Shown: positions 7,873 through 16,861 of the stretch, one piece after another
How the letters are laid out: every line of letters starts with the position of its first letter
How positions within the stretch are numbered: the first letter of the stretch is position 1
NCBI GenBank assembly: GCA_021325295.1
Contig: JAJPHM010000055.1
Location: 1 to 41,393, forward strand
Origin: Nitrososphaeraceae archaeon
GTDB taxonomy: Archaea; Thermoproteota; Nitrososphaeria; Nitrososphaerales; Nitrososphaeraceae
Direction: 5' to 3'
DNA: 41,393 bases
Made by a program: the position numbers and the translations under genes
Notes under the pieces: generated by a model
Database searches by the model: none
What the model was told of the DNA's origin: nothing
Seen by the model: the letters and a program-made list of their open reading frames with translations, nothing else

Positions 7873-8754
7873 TTAGTTTCCTTCTTTTGCCGCTTCTTTT
7901 TCAGCTTCCAAAATTGCCCTTGCCTGCTTGTAGTGCACGGCGTCTATCATCCTGCCTTCAAGCCTTACTGCTCCTCTACCACTACCTTTCTCCATCGCTT
8001 CCCCAAGAGCCGCGACTACTTTTCTTGCCCATTCAATTTCGTTTTTGCTTGGCACAAACACCCTGTGTACGTGCTCAATCTGGCTTGGGTGAATTATGCT
8101 CTTGCCAGAGTACCCAAGGCGCTTTGCCGTGGCAGCATCCTTTATCAGGCCATCAATATCGTCTATTTTCTGCCAGATGGCATCAATTGCTTGTACGCCG
8201 GCAGCCCTTGCATCCACAGGAACCTTTGATCGTGCATACCAATAGCTGCTGTCATTGCCTTCATTGTAGTCTAGGCGCATATCATATAGAAAATCAAATA
8301 CGCCAAAGACAAGTGCATTTACCCTTCTGCTGGACAGGGCTATATCATATGCATTCACGACTCCTCTTGCGGTTTCAATGGAAGGCACAAGCCTGATACT
8401 TCCTTCTTCAATGCCTCTACCTTTCTCAAGAGCAGAGATAATTTCGGCAGCCTTGATGACTTCACTTTTGTCATTTACTTTTGGGATAACGACTCCTGTG
8501 ACTCCAGTGCCAAGGACAGCCTTCAGATCCTCAGAGACCATCCCTGATTCGAATGAATTTGTCCTTATGTAGATTGACCTCTTCTGGCCACCTTGCTGCT
8601 GCAATGTAGCAGCAATCATTTTTCTTGCCAATTCCTTTTCATTTAAGGGAACCGAGTCTTCCAAGTCAAAGCACACGATGTCTGCAGCCAGTGTGCTGGC
8701 CTTTGCAAGGAATCTGGCGCTGTTGCCGGGGACAAATATCAGGCTCCTGAACAT
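7873..8754 (-). CDS. HpcH/HpaI family aldolase, CitE-like lyase
   Basis: 293 residues with the full CitE/malyl-CoA lyase signature: RSLIFVPGN at the N-terminus for CoA contacts, FDLEDSVP with the metal-binding acidic pair, an Arg in YIRTN, the metal ligand Glu in VPSIETARGV, FGVFDF, and KSIIHPSQI near the C-terminus. Relatives cleave citryl-CoA, L-malyl-CoA or beta-methylmalyl-CoA, or hydrolyse such thioesters, with Mg2+. Citrate lyase alpha and gamma partners are not nearby, so a stand-alone CoA-thioester lyase is likelier. An MDR oxidoreductase lies upstream on the same strand, 113 nt away, and could be transcribed together with it. Confidence 0.82.
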   Translation of the reverse strand: MFRSLIFVPGNSARFLAKASTLAADIVCFDLEDSVPLNEKELARKMIAATLQQQGGQKRSIYIRTNSFESGMVSEDLKAVLGTGVTGVVIPKVNDKSEVIKAAEIISALEKGRGIEEGSIRLVPSIETARGVVNAYDIALSSRRVNALVFGVFDFLYDMRLDYNEGNDSSYWYARSKVPVDARAAGVQAIDAIWQKIDDIDGLIKDAATAKRLGYSGKSIIHPSQIEHVHRVFVPSKNEIEWARKVVAALGEAMEKGSGRGAVRLEGRMIDAVHYKQARAILEAEKEAAKEGN

Positions 8755-8830
8755 ATTGCTTGACTCACGACCTGTAGGGGAGAAAAATAATTGAACTAAT
8801 TAATTATACGCTAGTGGTAATTGATTGACA

Positions 8831-8860
8831 GAAAGAGAATAAAAGAAAAGAAAAGAAAAG
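8831..8860 (-). terminator. T-rich terminator with AAAAG pentamer repeat
   Basis: On the minus strand this reads as a run of CTTTT units, repeated four times, directly after the stop of the MDR oxidoreductase gene. It is a plausible archaeal U-rich terminator and also a small tandem repeat prone to slippage. Confidence 0.45.
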
Positions 8861-8867
8861 CAGCCAG

Positions 8868-9917
8868 CTAGAGCTTTTGCGGTGTAGTCAGTATCTTGCC
8901 AAACTGCTGTGCCTCTGCCATCATTACATGGCCCCTTGCCATGTCGCTGAACGGCAGGATAGTATCAATTACCGGCTTGATCTTGCCTTTGCTGACCCAA
9001 TAGATTACGTCTTCAAGCTCTGCCTTTGTACCCTGGGTTGAGCCTAACAGGTTGATACCTTTGAAGAACAGATACCGCAGATCTATGGTAGAGTCATAGC
9101 CTGTGGTAGCGCCGGTAGCAACAAGGCTGCCTCCCATCTTCAACAATCCTACCTCCTGCGGAAATACAGCCTTACCTATGTGCTCAAACACTACGTCTAC
9201 TCCCTGCTTGTTTGTAATCTCGCGCACTTTTTTGTACCAGTCAGCTTCTCTGTGGTTGACGACATAGTCGGCGCCAAGCGCAATGCATTTGTCCATTTTG
9301 TCTTTGTTGCCTGCTGTGGCTATTACAGTGCAGTTGTAAAGCTTGGCAATCTGTATTCCCACCATGCCAACTCCACTTCCTCCGCCCATTATCAGCACAG
9401 TCTGTCCCGGCTTTATCTTGACCCTACCTACCAGCATGTGCCATGAAGTCATGCCCACCATAGAAACTGCAGCTGCATCGTCAAATGATATGTTATCTGG
9501 CAGCTTGACTACGTTCACTTCTGGCAGGTGTGTATACTGGGCAAAGCCTCCCCACAGCGGACCTGTCTGGAATCCCCATACTAGCCTGTCATTGCAATCA
9601 AACTCTCTGCCTGACGTGCACATATCGCATACCCTGCAGCTGAGGTTAGAATGAGAGACAACTCTGTCTCCAACCTTGATCTTTCTTACGTCCGGTCCAA
9701 CTTCAACCACTGTGCCTGCGACATCGCTTCCAGAGATATGCGGCAGAGGGGTCTTGAGCGGCTCACCCCAGATTGCCCACAGGTCATTATAGTTGTAGGC
9801 TGCCGATTCTACCTTGATCATAACCTCGTTAGCCTTCAGCTTTGGAACGTCAATATCCTCAATCTTGACAACCTTTGTCGGATCCTTGCTATATTCTCGA
9901 AATACGGCTGCTTTCAT
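8868..9917 (-). CDS. MDR-family NAD(P)H-dependent oxidoreductase with structural zinc only
   Basis: 349 residues with an N-terminal GroES-like domain and a Rossmann domain (MGGGSGVGMVG near residues 174-184). The structural zinc lobe is present: Cys94, Cys97, Cys100, Cys108. The catalytic zinc ligands of true alcohol dehydrogenases are missing: the usual Cys position falls in NYNDLW (about residue 42) and the GHE His is replaced in GSDVAG. This pattern fits quinone oxidoreductase, enoyl-thioester reductase or acryloyl-CoA reductase-like members. Proximity to the CitE-like lyase suggests a shared CoA-linked pathway, which is inference only. Confidence 0.82.
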   Translation of the reverse strand: MKAAVFREYSKDPTKVVKIEDIDVPKLKANEVMIKVESAAYNYNDLWAIWGEPLKTPLPHISGSDVAGTVVEVGPDVRKIKVGDRVVSHSNLSCRVCDMCTSGREFDCNDRLVWGFQTGPLWGGFAQYTHLPEVNVVKLPDNISFDDAAAVSMVGMTSWHMLVGRVKIKPGQTVLIMGGGSGVGMVGIQIAKLYNCTVIATAGNKDKMDKCIALGADYVVNHREADWYKKVREITNKQGVDVVFEHIGKAVFPQEVGLLKMGGSLVATGATTGYDSTIDLRYLFFKGINLLGSTQGTKAELEDVIYWVSKGKIKPVIDTILPFSDMARGHVMMAEAQQFGKILTTPQKL

Positions 9918-10111
9918 GGAACTGTGAGAACGTTCTAGACTTAATATAGTTAACTACATTACAATAGATCGGATTATCGTTTAATAATTCAATAGTCTTA
10001 CCAATGAAATGAAAAAACTGAATTGCAATACCGCCTACTCCTCAATTTAATTTTCTTAGTTGACGGGCCGAATTGTGAATAATTATCAGATAATGTATTC
10101 TAATTCATTTT

Positions 10112-10408
10112 TCAGCGCCTGTCAATTCTGAACTCTTTTTTTGGTTGCTGCGTACTTTGCAAGATCTGCTTCAGTTCCTCGTCTGTAAGCGCCCTGTTTA
10201 ACCTTCCAGACGAAGCGGCATTTATCAAATAATTTTCAACCGCTGCAGCAAGCTCGGGCTTGACGAGCCTTATGTTCATCAGCCTCTGGCGGGCCTGCGG
10301 TTCTAAAAGCACCTGCAGGACGCGCTGCCGCATGGCCGCTTCTGCCTCACGTTTCTTTGCTTCTTCGTCGCCTGGTTGATGAGGTTGAGGGACAGACATT
10401 GTTGTCAA
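10112..10408 (-). CDS. PDCD5-like DNA-binding protein
   Basis: 98 residues with the archaeal PDCD5/TFAR19 layout: a charged N-terminal helix (EEAKKREAEAAMRQRVLQVLLEP), then ARQRLMNIRLVKPELAAAVENYLI, and a C-terminal ALTDEELKQILQ helix. Archaeal members bind double-stranded DNA, but their cellular role is unsettled. The gene lies directly downstream of rps19e, the usual archaeal order, with a 103-nt gap. Confidence 0.9.
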   Translation of the reverse strand: MTTMSVPQPHQPGDEEAKKREAEAAMRQRVLQVLLEPQARQRLMNIRLVKPELAAAVENYLINAASSGRLNRALTDEELKQILQSTQQPKKEFRIDRR

Positions 10409-10511
10409 AGCTCACCTGCCAATTATTTAACGGGTACAGTCATATACATACATTCGTTCATTTACCCGGCCGATAGGTAGACTGAGGATTTTATTGTTAA
10501 TAATATTGTTA

Positions 10512-10967
10512 TTATCCATACCGTTGAATCTGCGGCATAGCTTTGACAAGCTCCTTGTGTATTTCGGTAGCAAGTCTGTCAATTTTCTTCATGCCTTCAC
10601 TTGAGATCATTCTTCCCTTACTTTGTACCTTTGAGATATAGCCGGCAGCTTCGAGCTGCTGCAATGCCTTGCGTATTATTGCGCCACCGGCATCGCGGTG
10701 GTGAGCCAAATTGTATCCCATTTGCTTTCCGCCGCCATAGTCAGACCTCAAATCAGAGATCCCGATCGGACCGTGGATGTAAACTTTTCTTAGCAATGAT
10801 GCACAGCGAGTATACCACCAGTCTCTGTTCTGGGGAATCTTTTCCGCATGAACACCAGTCTTGACAAATGCTGCCCAAACAGGCGGCTCTATCTTTTTTT
10901 CCTTCTTTAGTTGTTCAGCTAATCTTGCAATGAGCAGATCGGCTGGAATATCATAAACCTTGGCCAA
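10512..10967 (-). CDS. rps19e: 30S ribosomal protein S19e
   Basis: 151 residues, matching the S19e family: WAAFVKTGVHAEKIPQNRDWWY (about residues 28-49), RCASLLRKVYIHGPIGI, and RSDYGGGKQMGYNLAHHRDAGGAIIRKALQQLEAAG, which is the winged-helix-like core. The small-subunit protein takes part in late 40S/30S maturation. The gene leads a minus-strand translation cluster with the PDCD5-like gene. The promoter has a TTTATAAGGG segment near 10998-11011. Confidence 0.95.
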   Translation of the reverse strand: MAKVYDIPADLLIARLAEQLKKEKKIEPPVWAAFVKTGVHAEKIPQNRDWWYTRCASLLRKVYIHGPIGISDLRSDYGGGKQMGYNLAHHRDAGGAIIRKALQQLEAAGYISKVQSKGRMISSEGMKKIDRLATEIHKELVKAMPQIQRYG

Positions 10968-11110
10968 AGTTAGTCTAACCTCGAATTATCGAACTTCAAA
11001 TCCCTTATAAACTCTTGCTCAGCGGTTTTTCATCTTGTCTGGTTTGGCTTGATTTGCATTTGGTTCCGAGAACTCTACTTCTACTTATCTATCTTATCTT
11101 AATTATCACT

Positions 11111-11410
11111 TCACTTCAGAATCTTGCGGTAAACATGTCCGCATCTGAGGCAGGTAATTCTTACTGCCTTTGTTCCAGATCGTCCGATCCTGACCCTCGA
11201 GTGCTTTCCGGGGATAATAAACATCTTGCATTTTTTGCAGTAAAGCTGTCTTATGGCGTAGGGAAGCTTTAGCTGAAAACGCATGGCAATTTTTTTTGCA
11301 AGTTTTGCCTGAGCGGCAGCCAACAAGGGGTCCTGTTCTTGGAGCGCATGCGCCACCAGAATGGTTATTCTTTCCATTGCTATTTCCCTGGCAGCATGCT
11401 TTTTCAACAA
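11111..11410 (-). CDS. rnp4: ribonuclease P protein component 4 (Rpp21/Rpr2)
   Basis: 99 residues. The N-terminal helices contain AREIAMERITILVAHALQ. A zinc ribbon follows with Cys58-x2-Cys61 and Cys87-x2-Cys90, and between them a basic strand, IPGKHSRVRIG, that is characteristic of Rpp21. With the RNase P RNA and other subunits it removes tRNA 5' leaders. The start is TTG 11410: an in-frame TAG stands immediately before it, and the conserved KKHAAREIAMERI helix begins at once. A start at ATG 11377 would cut that helix. Confidence 0.9.
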   Translation of the reverse strand: MLKKHAAREIAMERITILVAHALQEQDPLLAAAQAKLAKKIAMRFQLKLPYAIRQLYCKKCKMFIIPGKHSRVRIGRSGTKAVRITCLRCGHVYRKILK

Positions 11411-11514
11411 CTATGGTGACCTGCCTGCAGAAATAACCCTTTTGCTTCAACCAAAAGCTACAGATAGGGAAATACCGTTAATTATTTTGCAACGCCATAT
11501 CTTGTTGTACCATC

Positions 11515-11928
11515 ATGACCAGCCTAGATGACCTTGAGAAGGTGGCAAAGGAGTATATGCAGCAGAGCGGCAGAAATGAGAAGGGCAGAGCTGCAAAAGC
11601 GGGTCTTGCCCAGGACATTATTGACAAGTTCTCATCAGTGGATTTTCAGCTACCCCTTAAAGAGCCGGCGTTGACAAGTAAAGGCGCTACGACGTATATT
11701 TATGAAAATGGATCCACCTATCCTGCTACTTTTGAACTTCTTGCCGAAATATTGCACACAACACTGCCGATAGCGATTCAAAGCACGAAATTAGGCCCCG
11801 GAGAAGTTATTGTTGAAGATGAGGATCCAAAGAAAGCAAGAGACGAGATTGACTATTGTGTCAGAGAACTCAAGCGACGTGTGCATGCGAAAAAGCCCGA
11901 ATTTTTGCGCAGCGCTGAAGCCTCTTAA
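11515..11928 (+). CDS. unknown protein upstream of nep1
   Basis: A 137-residue soluble, charged protein with helical ends and a central part containing TTYIYENGSTYPATFELLAEI. The C-terminal helix, VRELKRRVHAKKPEFLR, is basic. I do not recognise the family. It is 29 nt upstream of the nep1 ATG on the same strand and so probably co-transcribed, which hints at ribosome biogenesis. It is divergent from rnp4. Confidence 0.65.
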   Translation: MTSLDDLEKVAKEYMQQSGRNEKGRAAKAGLAQDIIDKFSSVDFQLPLKEPALTSKGATTYIYENGSTYPATFELLAEILHTTLPIAIQSTKLGPGEVIVEDEDPKKARDEIDYCVRELKRRVHAKKPEFLRSAEAS

Positions 11929-11957
11929 ACTGGATATTGCTTCTAGTTGGCAGGGCA

Positions 11958-12707
11958 ATGAATGAAGCTACCACAGATAAAACCAGCTATGGAGATAGAA
12001 GGCTGATCCGGAGACAATCACCAGTATCGCTTGTAATTGCCGAATCGGCACTTGAAACTGTACCACGAGAAATTGCAGGACATTCATCTGTCAAAAACCA
12101 TGCCCAAAGGCTTGGAAAAAAACCTACGGAAATCCTTCTCGACAGAAGCTATCACCATGCTGCAATGAAATCACTCAAATCAAACTGGAAACGAGGCAGG
12201 CCGGATCTGGTCCATTTTGCTCTCGCTGAGGCCTTGGCAACACCATTGTTCTTCAGTGGAATGCTAAAGGTCTATGTCCATACTGCAGACGACAAGGTCA
12301 TTATTGTCGGCGATAACCTGCGCATACCAAAAGCTTATTTTCGCTTCGAAGGCTTGATTATGGATCTCTATAAAAAAAAGACAGTAACAAGCAGTGAGGG
12401 CCAAATGCTGCTTGAGCTTCAAGATAATGTCAGCTTCGAGGCCCTTGTAAAAAGGATAATCAGGCCGGGCATATTGGTCGGGCTATCGACTGTGGGCTTT
12501 CCGGCTACTGTCGACCATGTAGTCAAAAAGAATATAGACGCAGCTCCATGTACCTTTGTAATAGGTGGCTTTCCCAAGGGTCATTTTTCTGATAGAATAA
12601 CAAGCCTGTTGCAAGCTACATATTCTATTGGCGAGCAGAGTATGGAAGCCCATGTGGTGATTGCAAGAATAGTCTATGAATGCGAAAGGGCATTGCATTG
12701 CACTTGA
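11958..12707 (+). CDS. nep1: rRNA (pseudouridine-N1-)-methyltransferase Nep1/Emg1
   Basis: About 249 residues from ATG 11958; a TTG at 11937 is also in frame but adds only seven residues. Hallmarks are LVIAESALETVP at the start of the SPOUT fold, LLDRSYHHAAM, GRPDLVHFALAEALATPLF, and the SAM-binding FVIGGFPKGHFS near the C-terminus. Nep1 methylates N1 of a hypermodified pseudouridine in small-subunit rRNA and aids 30S assembly. It forms a two-gene unit with the upstream unknown gene and converges with ctaB. Confidence 0.93.
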   Translation: MNEATTDKTSYGDRRLIRRQSPVSLVIAESALETVPREIAGHSSVKNHAQRLGKKPTEILLDRSYHHAAMKSLKSNWKRGRPDLVHFALAEALATPLFFSGMLKVYVHTADDKVIIVGDNLRIPKAYFRFEGLIMDLYKKKTVTSSEGQMLLELQDNVSFEALVKRIIRPGILVGLSTVGFPATVDHVVKKNIDAAPCTFVIGGFPKGHFSDRITSLLQATYSIGEQSMEAHVVIARIVYECERALHCT

Positions 12708-12730
12708 CTTGCACTTAAGACCTTCTTTCT

Positions 12731-13618
12731 TTAGTGAAAGAATGCGTCGACAATAAATGCGATAAAGAGTGCTGTGAGATATGGGCTTGAAAATTTGAAG
12801 ACTGTCCATGAGGCCTTTTCACTTGGCCTGATAAGCAACCACAGTGACAGGCCTACCATTGCGGCGCCGAAAATGCTTGCTGTTACAAGATAGATCAGTC
12901 CAAACAGGTGGAAGAAGAAAGGCAGGACGCTGAACAGAACCATCATAAGGGTTGTGCCAGCTATTATCCGCACAGATTTTCTTTCGCTCAAAACCACCGG
13001 CAGCATGGGAACTCTTGCTTTTGCATAGTCTTTGCGGACATGGAGTGCCAGACTCCAGATATGAGTAGGGATCCAGAGAAAAACAAGTCCTGCCATTACA
13101 AGACCAACTTCAAGGTTCTGCGTTGTGACAGCTACATAACCTATTAGCGCGGGGGCTCCGCCGGAGAATCCTCCAAGTATGATGTTGGAGCCACTTCTTC
13201 TTTTGAGCCACTTGCTGTATACAATGATGTTGTCAAAAAGCCCAAAGGCCATCAGGGCAAATGCCCAGATATTGATAAACCATGCACATACAAGCGAAAT
13301 TGCTGCAAGGATCAAACCAAATGCAAGGGCATTTTTGGGAGAGATTCTGCCAGAGGGTATCGGCCTTCCCATGGTTCTATCCATGATGGCATCGATATCC
13401 CTGTCGTTATATCCTGTCAGCGTGTCGGCAGCGGCGGAGCCGGCGGCTACGCCACCAATCAGGAGAACCCAAGTCAGCGGACTGATTGGAATATGGGAAA
13501 GGTATGACGCTGTAAGCGCCGAGCCAAATGCAGTAAAAACAAGCAGATACCAGATTTTGGGCTTTGTCAGCTCATAGTAATTCTTGAGCCTATTGCCAAC
13601 AGTCATCTGGGGTATCAA
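12731..13618 (-). CDS. ctaB: protoheme IX farnesyltransferase (heme O synthase)
   Basis: 295 residues of a UbiA-type membrane prenyltransferase with about nine helices. The first Asp-rich site is NDRDIDAIMDRTMGRPIPSG (about residues 71-90), and YELTKPKIWYLL occurs near the N-terminus, typical of CtaB/CyoE. The enzyme attaches farnesyl to heme b to make heme O for heme-copper terminal oxidase, consistent with an aerobic ammonia oxidiser. No oxidase genes or CtaA are in the window. Confidence 0.93.
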   Translation of the reverse strand: MIPQMTVGNRLKNYYELTKPKIWYLLVFTAFGSALTASYLSHIPISPLTWVLLIGGVAAGSAAADTLTGYNDRDIDAIMDRTMGRPIPSGRISPKNALAFGLILAAISLVCAWFINIWAFALMAFGLFDNIIVYSKWLKRRSGSNIILGGFSGGAPALIGYVAVTTQNLEVGLVMAGLVFLWIPTHIWSLALHVRKDYAKARVPMLPVVLSERKSVRIIAGTTLMMVLFSVLPFFFHLFGLIYLVTASIFGAAMVGLSLWLLIRPSEKASWTVFKFSSPYLTALFIAFIVDAFFH

Positions 13619-13793
13619 CGGGTGAACGAATTTACTTTTCCTTACCTCACATTAAATCTTTCTTTGCCAAGGGATGGCAGTCTTGTGGTAAGTATCAGGC
13701 ATATACTAATAGTAGTCTGCCAGAACCCAGGCTTCAGAATGTTTAGCCCTTAAATAGGCTGATTTACTGCTTGTCTGCTTGGTCGATTTCTGG

Positions 13794-14258
13794 CTATTTT
13801 GCTACAGCAGTTGGGTAGGCCGGCTCGCGGACAGTTTTTCTCATCTCGATAAACGTCTCTGTCTTTTGCACGCCTTCAACTCTGCCTATCTTTTCAGATA
13901 TAAGCTGGTGCATTTCGTCAAGGGACCTTGCATTCATTGTAACAAGGACATCGAATCTGCCTGTGACCTCGGCCACCTCGCGCACTTCAGGTATCTTGAA
14001 AAGCTCATTGAGGACATTGTCCCTTAGCTTAGAGTCCATATTGATCCCTGTAAGGGCCTTGACATTGAAGCCAAGCGCCTCGTCATTTATTACTATTGTA
14101 AACTTTTTGATAAGGCCTCTTTTAACCAGACGCTTGACCCTGCTATAAACTACTGAAGCATTGACATTGATTTTCTTGGAAAGCTTTGGCACAGAGATAC
14201 TTGCGTCCTTTGCAAGCTCTGCCAGTATTTTGATGTCTAGGTCGTCAATTCTTGCCAT
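13794..14258 (-). CDS. Lrp/AsnC family transcriptional regulator
   Basis: 154 residues. The N-terminal winged helix runs from DDLDIKILAELAKDASIS through KINVNASVVYSRVKRLVKRGLI, followed by a ligand-binding RAM/ActR-type domain with EVREVAEVTGRFDVLVTM and a C-terminal KTETFIEMRK strand. Such proteins usually sense amino acids and act as octamers. The ATG at 14258 faces a divergent radical SAM gene across a 257-nt region. A TATA-like TTTATACG at about 14298-14306 fits this gene. Confidence 0.9.
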   Translation of the reverse strand: MARIDDLDIKILAELAKDASISVPKLSKKINVNASVVYSRVKRLVKRGLIKKFTIVINDEALGFNVKALTGINMDSKLRDNVLNELFKIPEVREVAEVTGRFDVLVTMNARSLDEMHQLISEKIGRVEGVQKTETFIEMRKTVREPAYPTAVAK

Positions 14259-14475
14259 CGAGGCAGTCGGTGTATCTATGAGTTTGGTGATTAATAAACG
14301 TATAAACTATTGTTAAACCAGCAGTTAATTGCGTATTTTCTACAAAAATCCCCATCAAAGTGTTATGAACATATACATATCATAGAAGCGGCCTCTCTGC
14401 AGCCTGCCTGGCTGTTCATTCAGGGCAGTAACAGCCGCTCCCAACTCATTTACTATACGTACAGGACAACTGTGA

Positions 14476-14492
14476 TCAAACCTTATAAAATT
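14476..14492 (+). promoter_or_regulatory. TATA box for the radical SAM gene
   Basis: An ACCTTATAAAATTG segment lies about 30 nt before the TTG start at 14516, within the divergent region shared with the Lrp/AsnC gene. Confidence 0.4.
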
Positions 14493-14515
14493 GTTCATGC
14501 CTTCCTATTTGCGGA

Positions 14516-16186
14516 TTGTCAGACGGATACAAAATTGTTCTTTCTGGCAGCAAGACCACTGTAAGTGACTTTCGCCACGCTAGCTGGATCGGGTTTCTCG
14601 GCTGCATTCCCTCAAACTATCCTAAAATTCCGTATGGCAGAAAGATGATGGAAGATATTTTCTTTCCAACGCACAGCGACAGAGAAGGCCGGCTAGAGTT
14701 TGCTCCCTATCCGCTCAGGAAAATAGAGGCGGCTCTGCTTGATTATGGATTTAAGCAAGACGAAGTCATAATAGCAGACCCCCGCAAACTGGATGCGGCG
14801 ATAGGCCCGGAAACCAAGGTAGTAGGTCTGACTGTGCATGACCCTATGGGATACTCTGCAGTATCGCAACTAAACGCCTGCATTTTTAGGCTAATCAACT
14901 GGTGGCCAGCCCCTTCATATACCGCAGTGGATTTTGACTGTCTTATCAGGAACCAGATCCTGAAGAAATATGGCTCCAAGCTGATAATTGGAGGTCCAGG
15001 TATATGGCAGCTTGAAGAGCATCCCGAGATGTTCAAACAGTGGGGTATCGACTGCCTTGTCTCCGGGGAAGCAGAGTCAATCGTCGGTCCGCTCTTTGAG
15101 AGTGCAGTTAAAGGCCAGCCTCTGCCTGAGAGAACGTCATCGCCTAGGCCGCTGCGGGCAGACCGTGTTCCACTCATACGAGGACCATCAACTGGTGGCA
15201 TAGTAGAGATAACCAGAGGCTGCGGGCGCGGATGCCAATTCTGCACACCCGACCTTTTGTTCTTTGGAAGTATACCCAAGGAAAGAATTCTCAGGGAAGT
15301 AGACATCCAAGTAAAGCATGGCACCAAGAGAATAGACCTTCACTCTGAAGATGCTTTGTTCTATGGTCGCAAGCCCGGCGGTTTTGAAGTAAACCATGAT
15401 GCCGTAGTTGACCTTTTTAGCTCTGTCAGAAAATTTCCGGGTGTCAGACAGGTCAGCACTGACTTTGTTGCATGCTCGACTGTCAAATCTGCCCCCAAGA
15501 CAGTCAAGGCGATCTCTGAAATAATGAAGCTAGACAAAAACCATCCTGGCTATATCGAAACCGGTCTAGAAACTGTAAGCCCAAGGCTTGTCAAAAATAT
15601 CATGCCCGGCAAGGTCAAGCCCTACGCTATTGAGGATTGGCCAGACGTAATCAATGATGCCCTCGGAATTCTGGACGACAACCGCTGGTTCACTGTTGCA
15701 TCCATGATGACTGGACTGCCAACAGAAACAGAGCATGATGTCATAAAGAGTATAGAGTTTATCGACAGGATAAAGCATCACAACGTGTTTGTCTGGGTCT
15801 TTCCGCTTATGCCACTCAGGGCCATGCTCAAAAATGCTGCCAAATGGGCACCAGAATATACACCACTAAGGCAGGAACTTATCCTGAAAGCCACCAGGCA
15901 TTCTATTAACCTGATAAACAGAGAAACATCAAGGATACTAAAGATACTGCCAGCCTGGTATAGGCCAGCAGCCAACTTGGCGCTCAAATATGTAACTGGA
16001 ATGACAATGCGGTTCCTCAAGGGGACAGACGAGGCCATTGCGAGATCCGAAGACCGACTTAACCTTTACAAAGATCTGCAGTACGGGCAGAACAGGGAAG
16101 GAGAGGCTATCATGCATGTGTCGAGTGTTGTCAACGACCTTGTCAAGCTGGCTGGCCTGCATGGTGGAGATCAAGAGGCTGGCTAG
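14516..16186 (+). CDS. B12-binding-domain radical SAM protein
   Basis: 556 residues. A cobalamin-binding-like Rossmann domain (about residues 60-200) contains VVGLTVHDPMG and LIIGGPGIWQLEEHPE, ending in DCLVSGEAESIVGPLF. The radical SAM core follows, with Cys236-x3-Cys240-x2-Cys243 in RGCGRGCQFCTP. The His of the B12-binding DxHxxG motif is not obvious, so cobalamin may bind base-off or not at all. Archaeal members of this class include lipid-modifying enzymes such as the GDGT ring synthases (Grs) and tetraether synthase; ammonia-oxidising archaea make crenarchaeol, so a lipid role is possible but unproven. The likely start is TTG 14516. Confidence 0.8.
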   Translation: MSDGYKIVLSGSKTTVSDFRHASWIGFLGCIPSNYPKIPYGRKMMEDIFFPTHSDREGRLEFAPYPLRKIEAALLDYGFKQDEVIIADPRKLDAAIGPETKVVGLTVHDPMGYSAVSQLNACIFRLINWWPAPSYTAVDFDCLIRNQILKKYGSKLIIGGPGIWQLEEHPEMFKQWGIDCLVSGEAESIVGPLFESAVKGQPLPERTSSPRPLRADRVPLIRGPSTGGIVEITRGCGRGCQFCTPDLLFFGSIPKERILREVDIQVKHGTKRIDLHSEDALFYGRKPGGFEVNHDAVVDLFSSVRKFPGVRQVSTDFVACSTVKSAPKTVKAISEIMKLDKNHPGYIETGLETVSPRLVKNIMPGKVKPYAIEDWPDVINDALGILDDNRWFTVASMMTGLPTETEHDVIKSIEFIDRIKHHNVFVWVFPLMPLRAMLKNAAKWAPEYTPLRQELILKATRHSINLINRETSRILKILPAWYRPAANLALKYVTGMTMRFLKGTDEAIARSEDRLNLYKDLQYGQNREGEAIMHVSSVVNDLVKLAGLHGGDQEAG

Positions 16187-16194
16187 TTGATTGA

Positions 16195-16749
16195 TTAAAT
16201 AGAATCTGTTGCAGTCTTTTCGTCCAATCTTTTCATTCTTTTTTCGTAAATGATGATTGCAGCGGTAATTGCAATGTATGCTGCCTGAAATAGCTCATCG
16301 TAGATCCCAAATGAAGCTGGTGCCGCTCTTCCAGTAATAGGATTGCCGGGCATTCTGGTAATAGCCCATATTGCAATGAGCACTGCTGTTCCTGCTATGC
16401 CTGCATAGTACCATGGTGTTCCCCAGCGCCTAGCCATTGGCAGTGCCCAGAACATCTGGGTAATGCCTGCTACTGTGAAGAATATCGCCGTATATGAGAA
16501 CAAGCCTCCCTGCGGGCCTCTTTGCTGTGGTGGAGGTGCTTGCGAAATCTGAGTCTGAGTCTGCGCTGCCGGGCCGGTGGCATTTGTGTTGATATTGGCA
16601 TTGTCTCTAAAACTTGCCGGCGGCGGTTGATTTGCATGTGAAAGCTGACCTACTCCCATTGTCAAATGAAGGATACCGGGAATTACTGTAATTACTGCCG
16701 CTACATAGCACATTATTTTTATTCTAGTTACTGACATGGCTCGGCTCAT
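16195..16749 (-). CDS. four-helix membrane protein, function unknown
   Basis: 184 residues with hydrophobic segments at about 12-34, 86-107, 113-133 and 150-168. Between the first and second lies a long polar loop rich in Asn, Thr, Gln and Pro (about 37-80), probably outside the membrane. The C-terminal tail (EKRMKRLDEKTATDSI) is charged and cytoplasmic. I do not recognise the family. It converges with the radical SAM gene, with only 8 nt between stops. Confidence 0.65.
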   Translation of the reverse strand: MSRAMSVTRIKIMCYVAAVITVIPGILHLTMGVGQLSHANQPPPASFRDNANINTNATGPAAQTQTQISQAPPPQQRGPQGGLFSYTAIFFTVAGITQMFWALPMARRWGTPWYYAGIAGTAVLIAIWAITRMPGNPITGRAAPASFGIYDELFQAAYIAITAAIIIYEKRMKRLDEKTATDSI

Positions 16750-16861
16750 CTGATTCCATCCTCTTATCCTAGTTAGACTTTTCCATTCTGTAGATTTGAT
16801 TCAAAGGAATCGATTGCAATAGCGACCGACAATCTACCTACCTACCTATCTTTCTATCAAT

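Noticed and set aside
7887-8396. Long plus-strand frames opposite the CitE-like lyase gene
   Set aside because: Composition is unnatural and the minus strand holds a complete, motif-rich enzyme; they are shadows.
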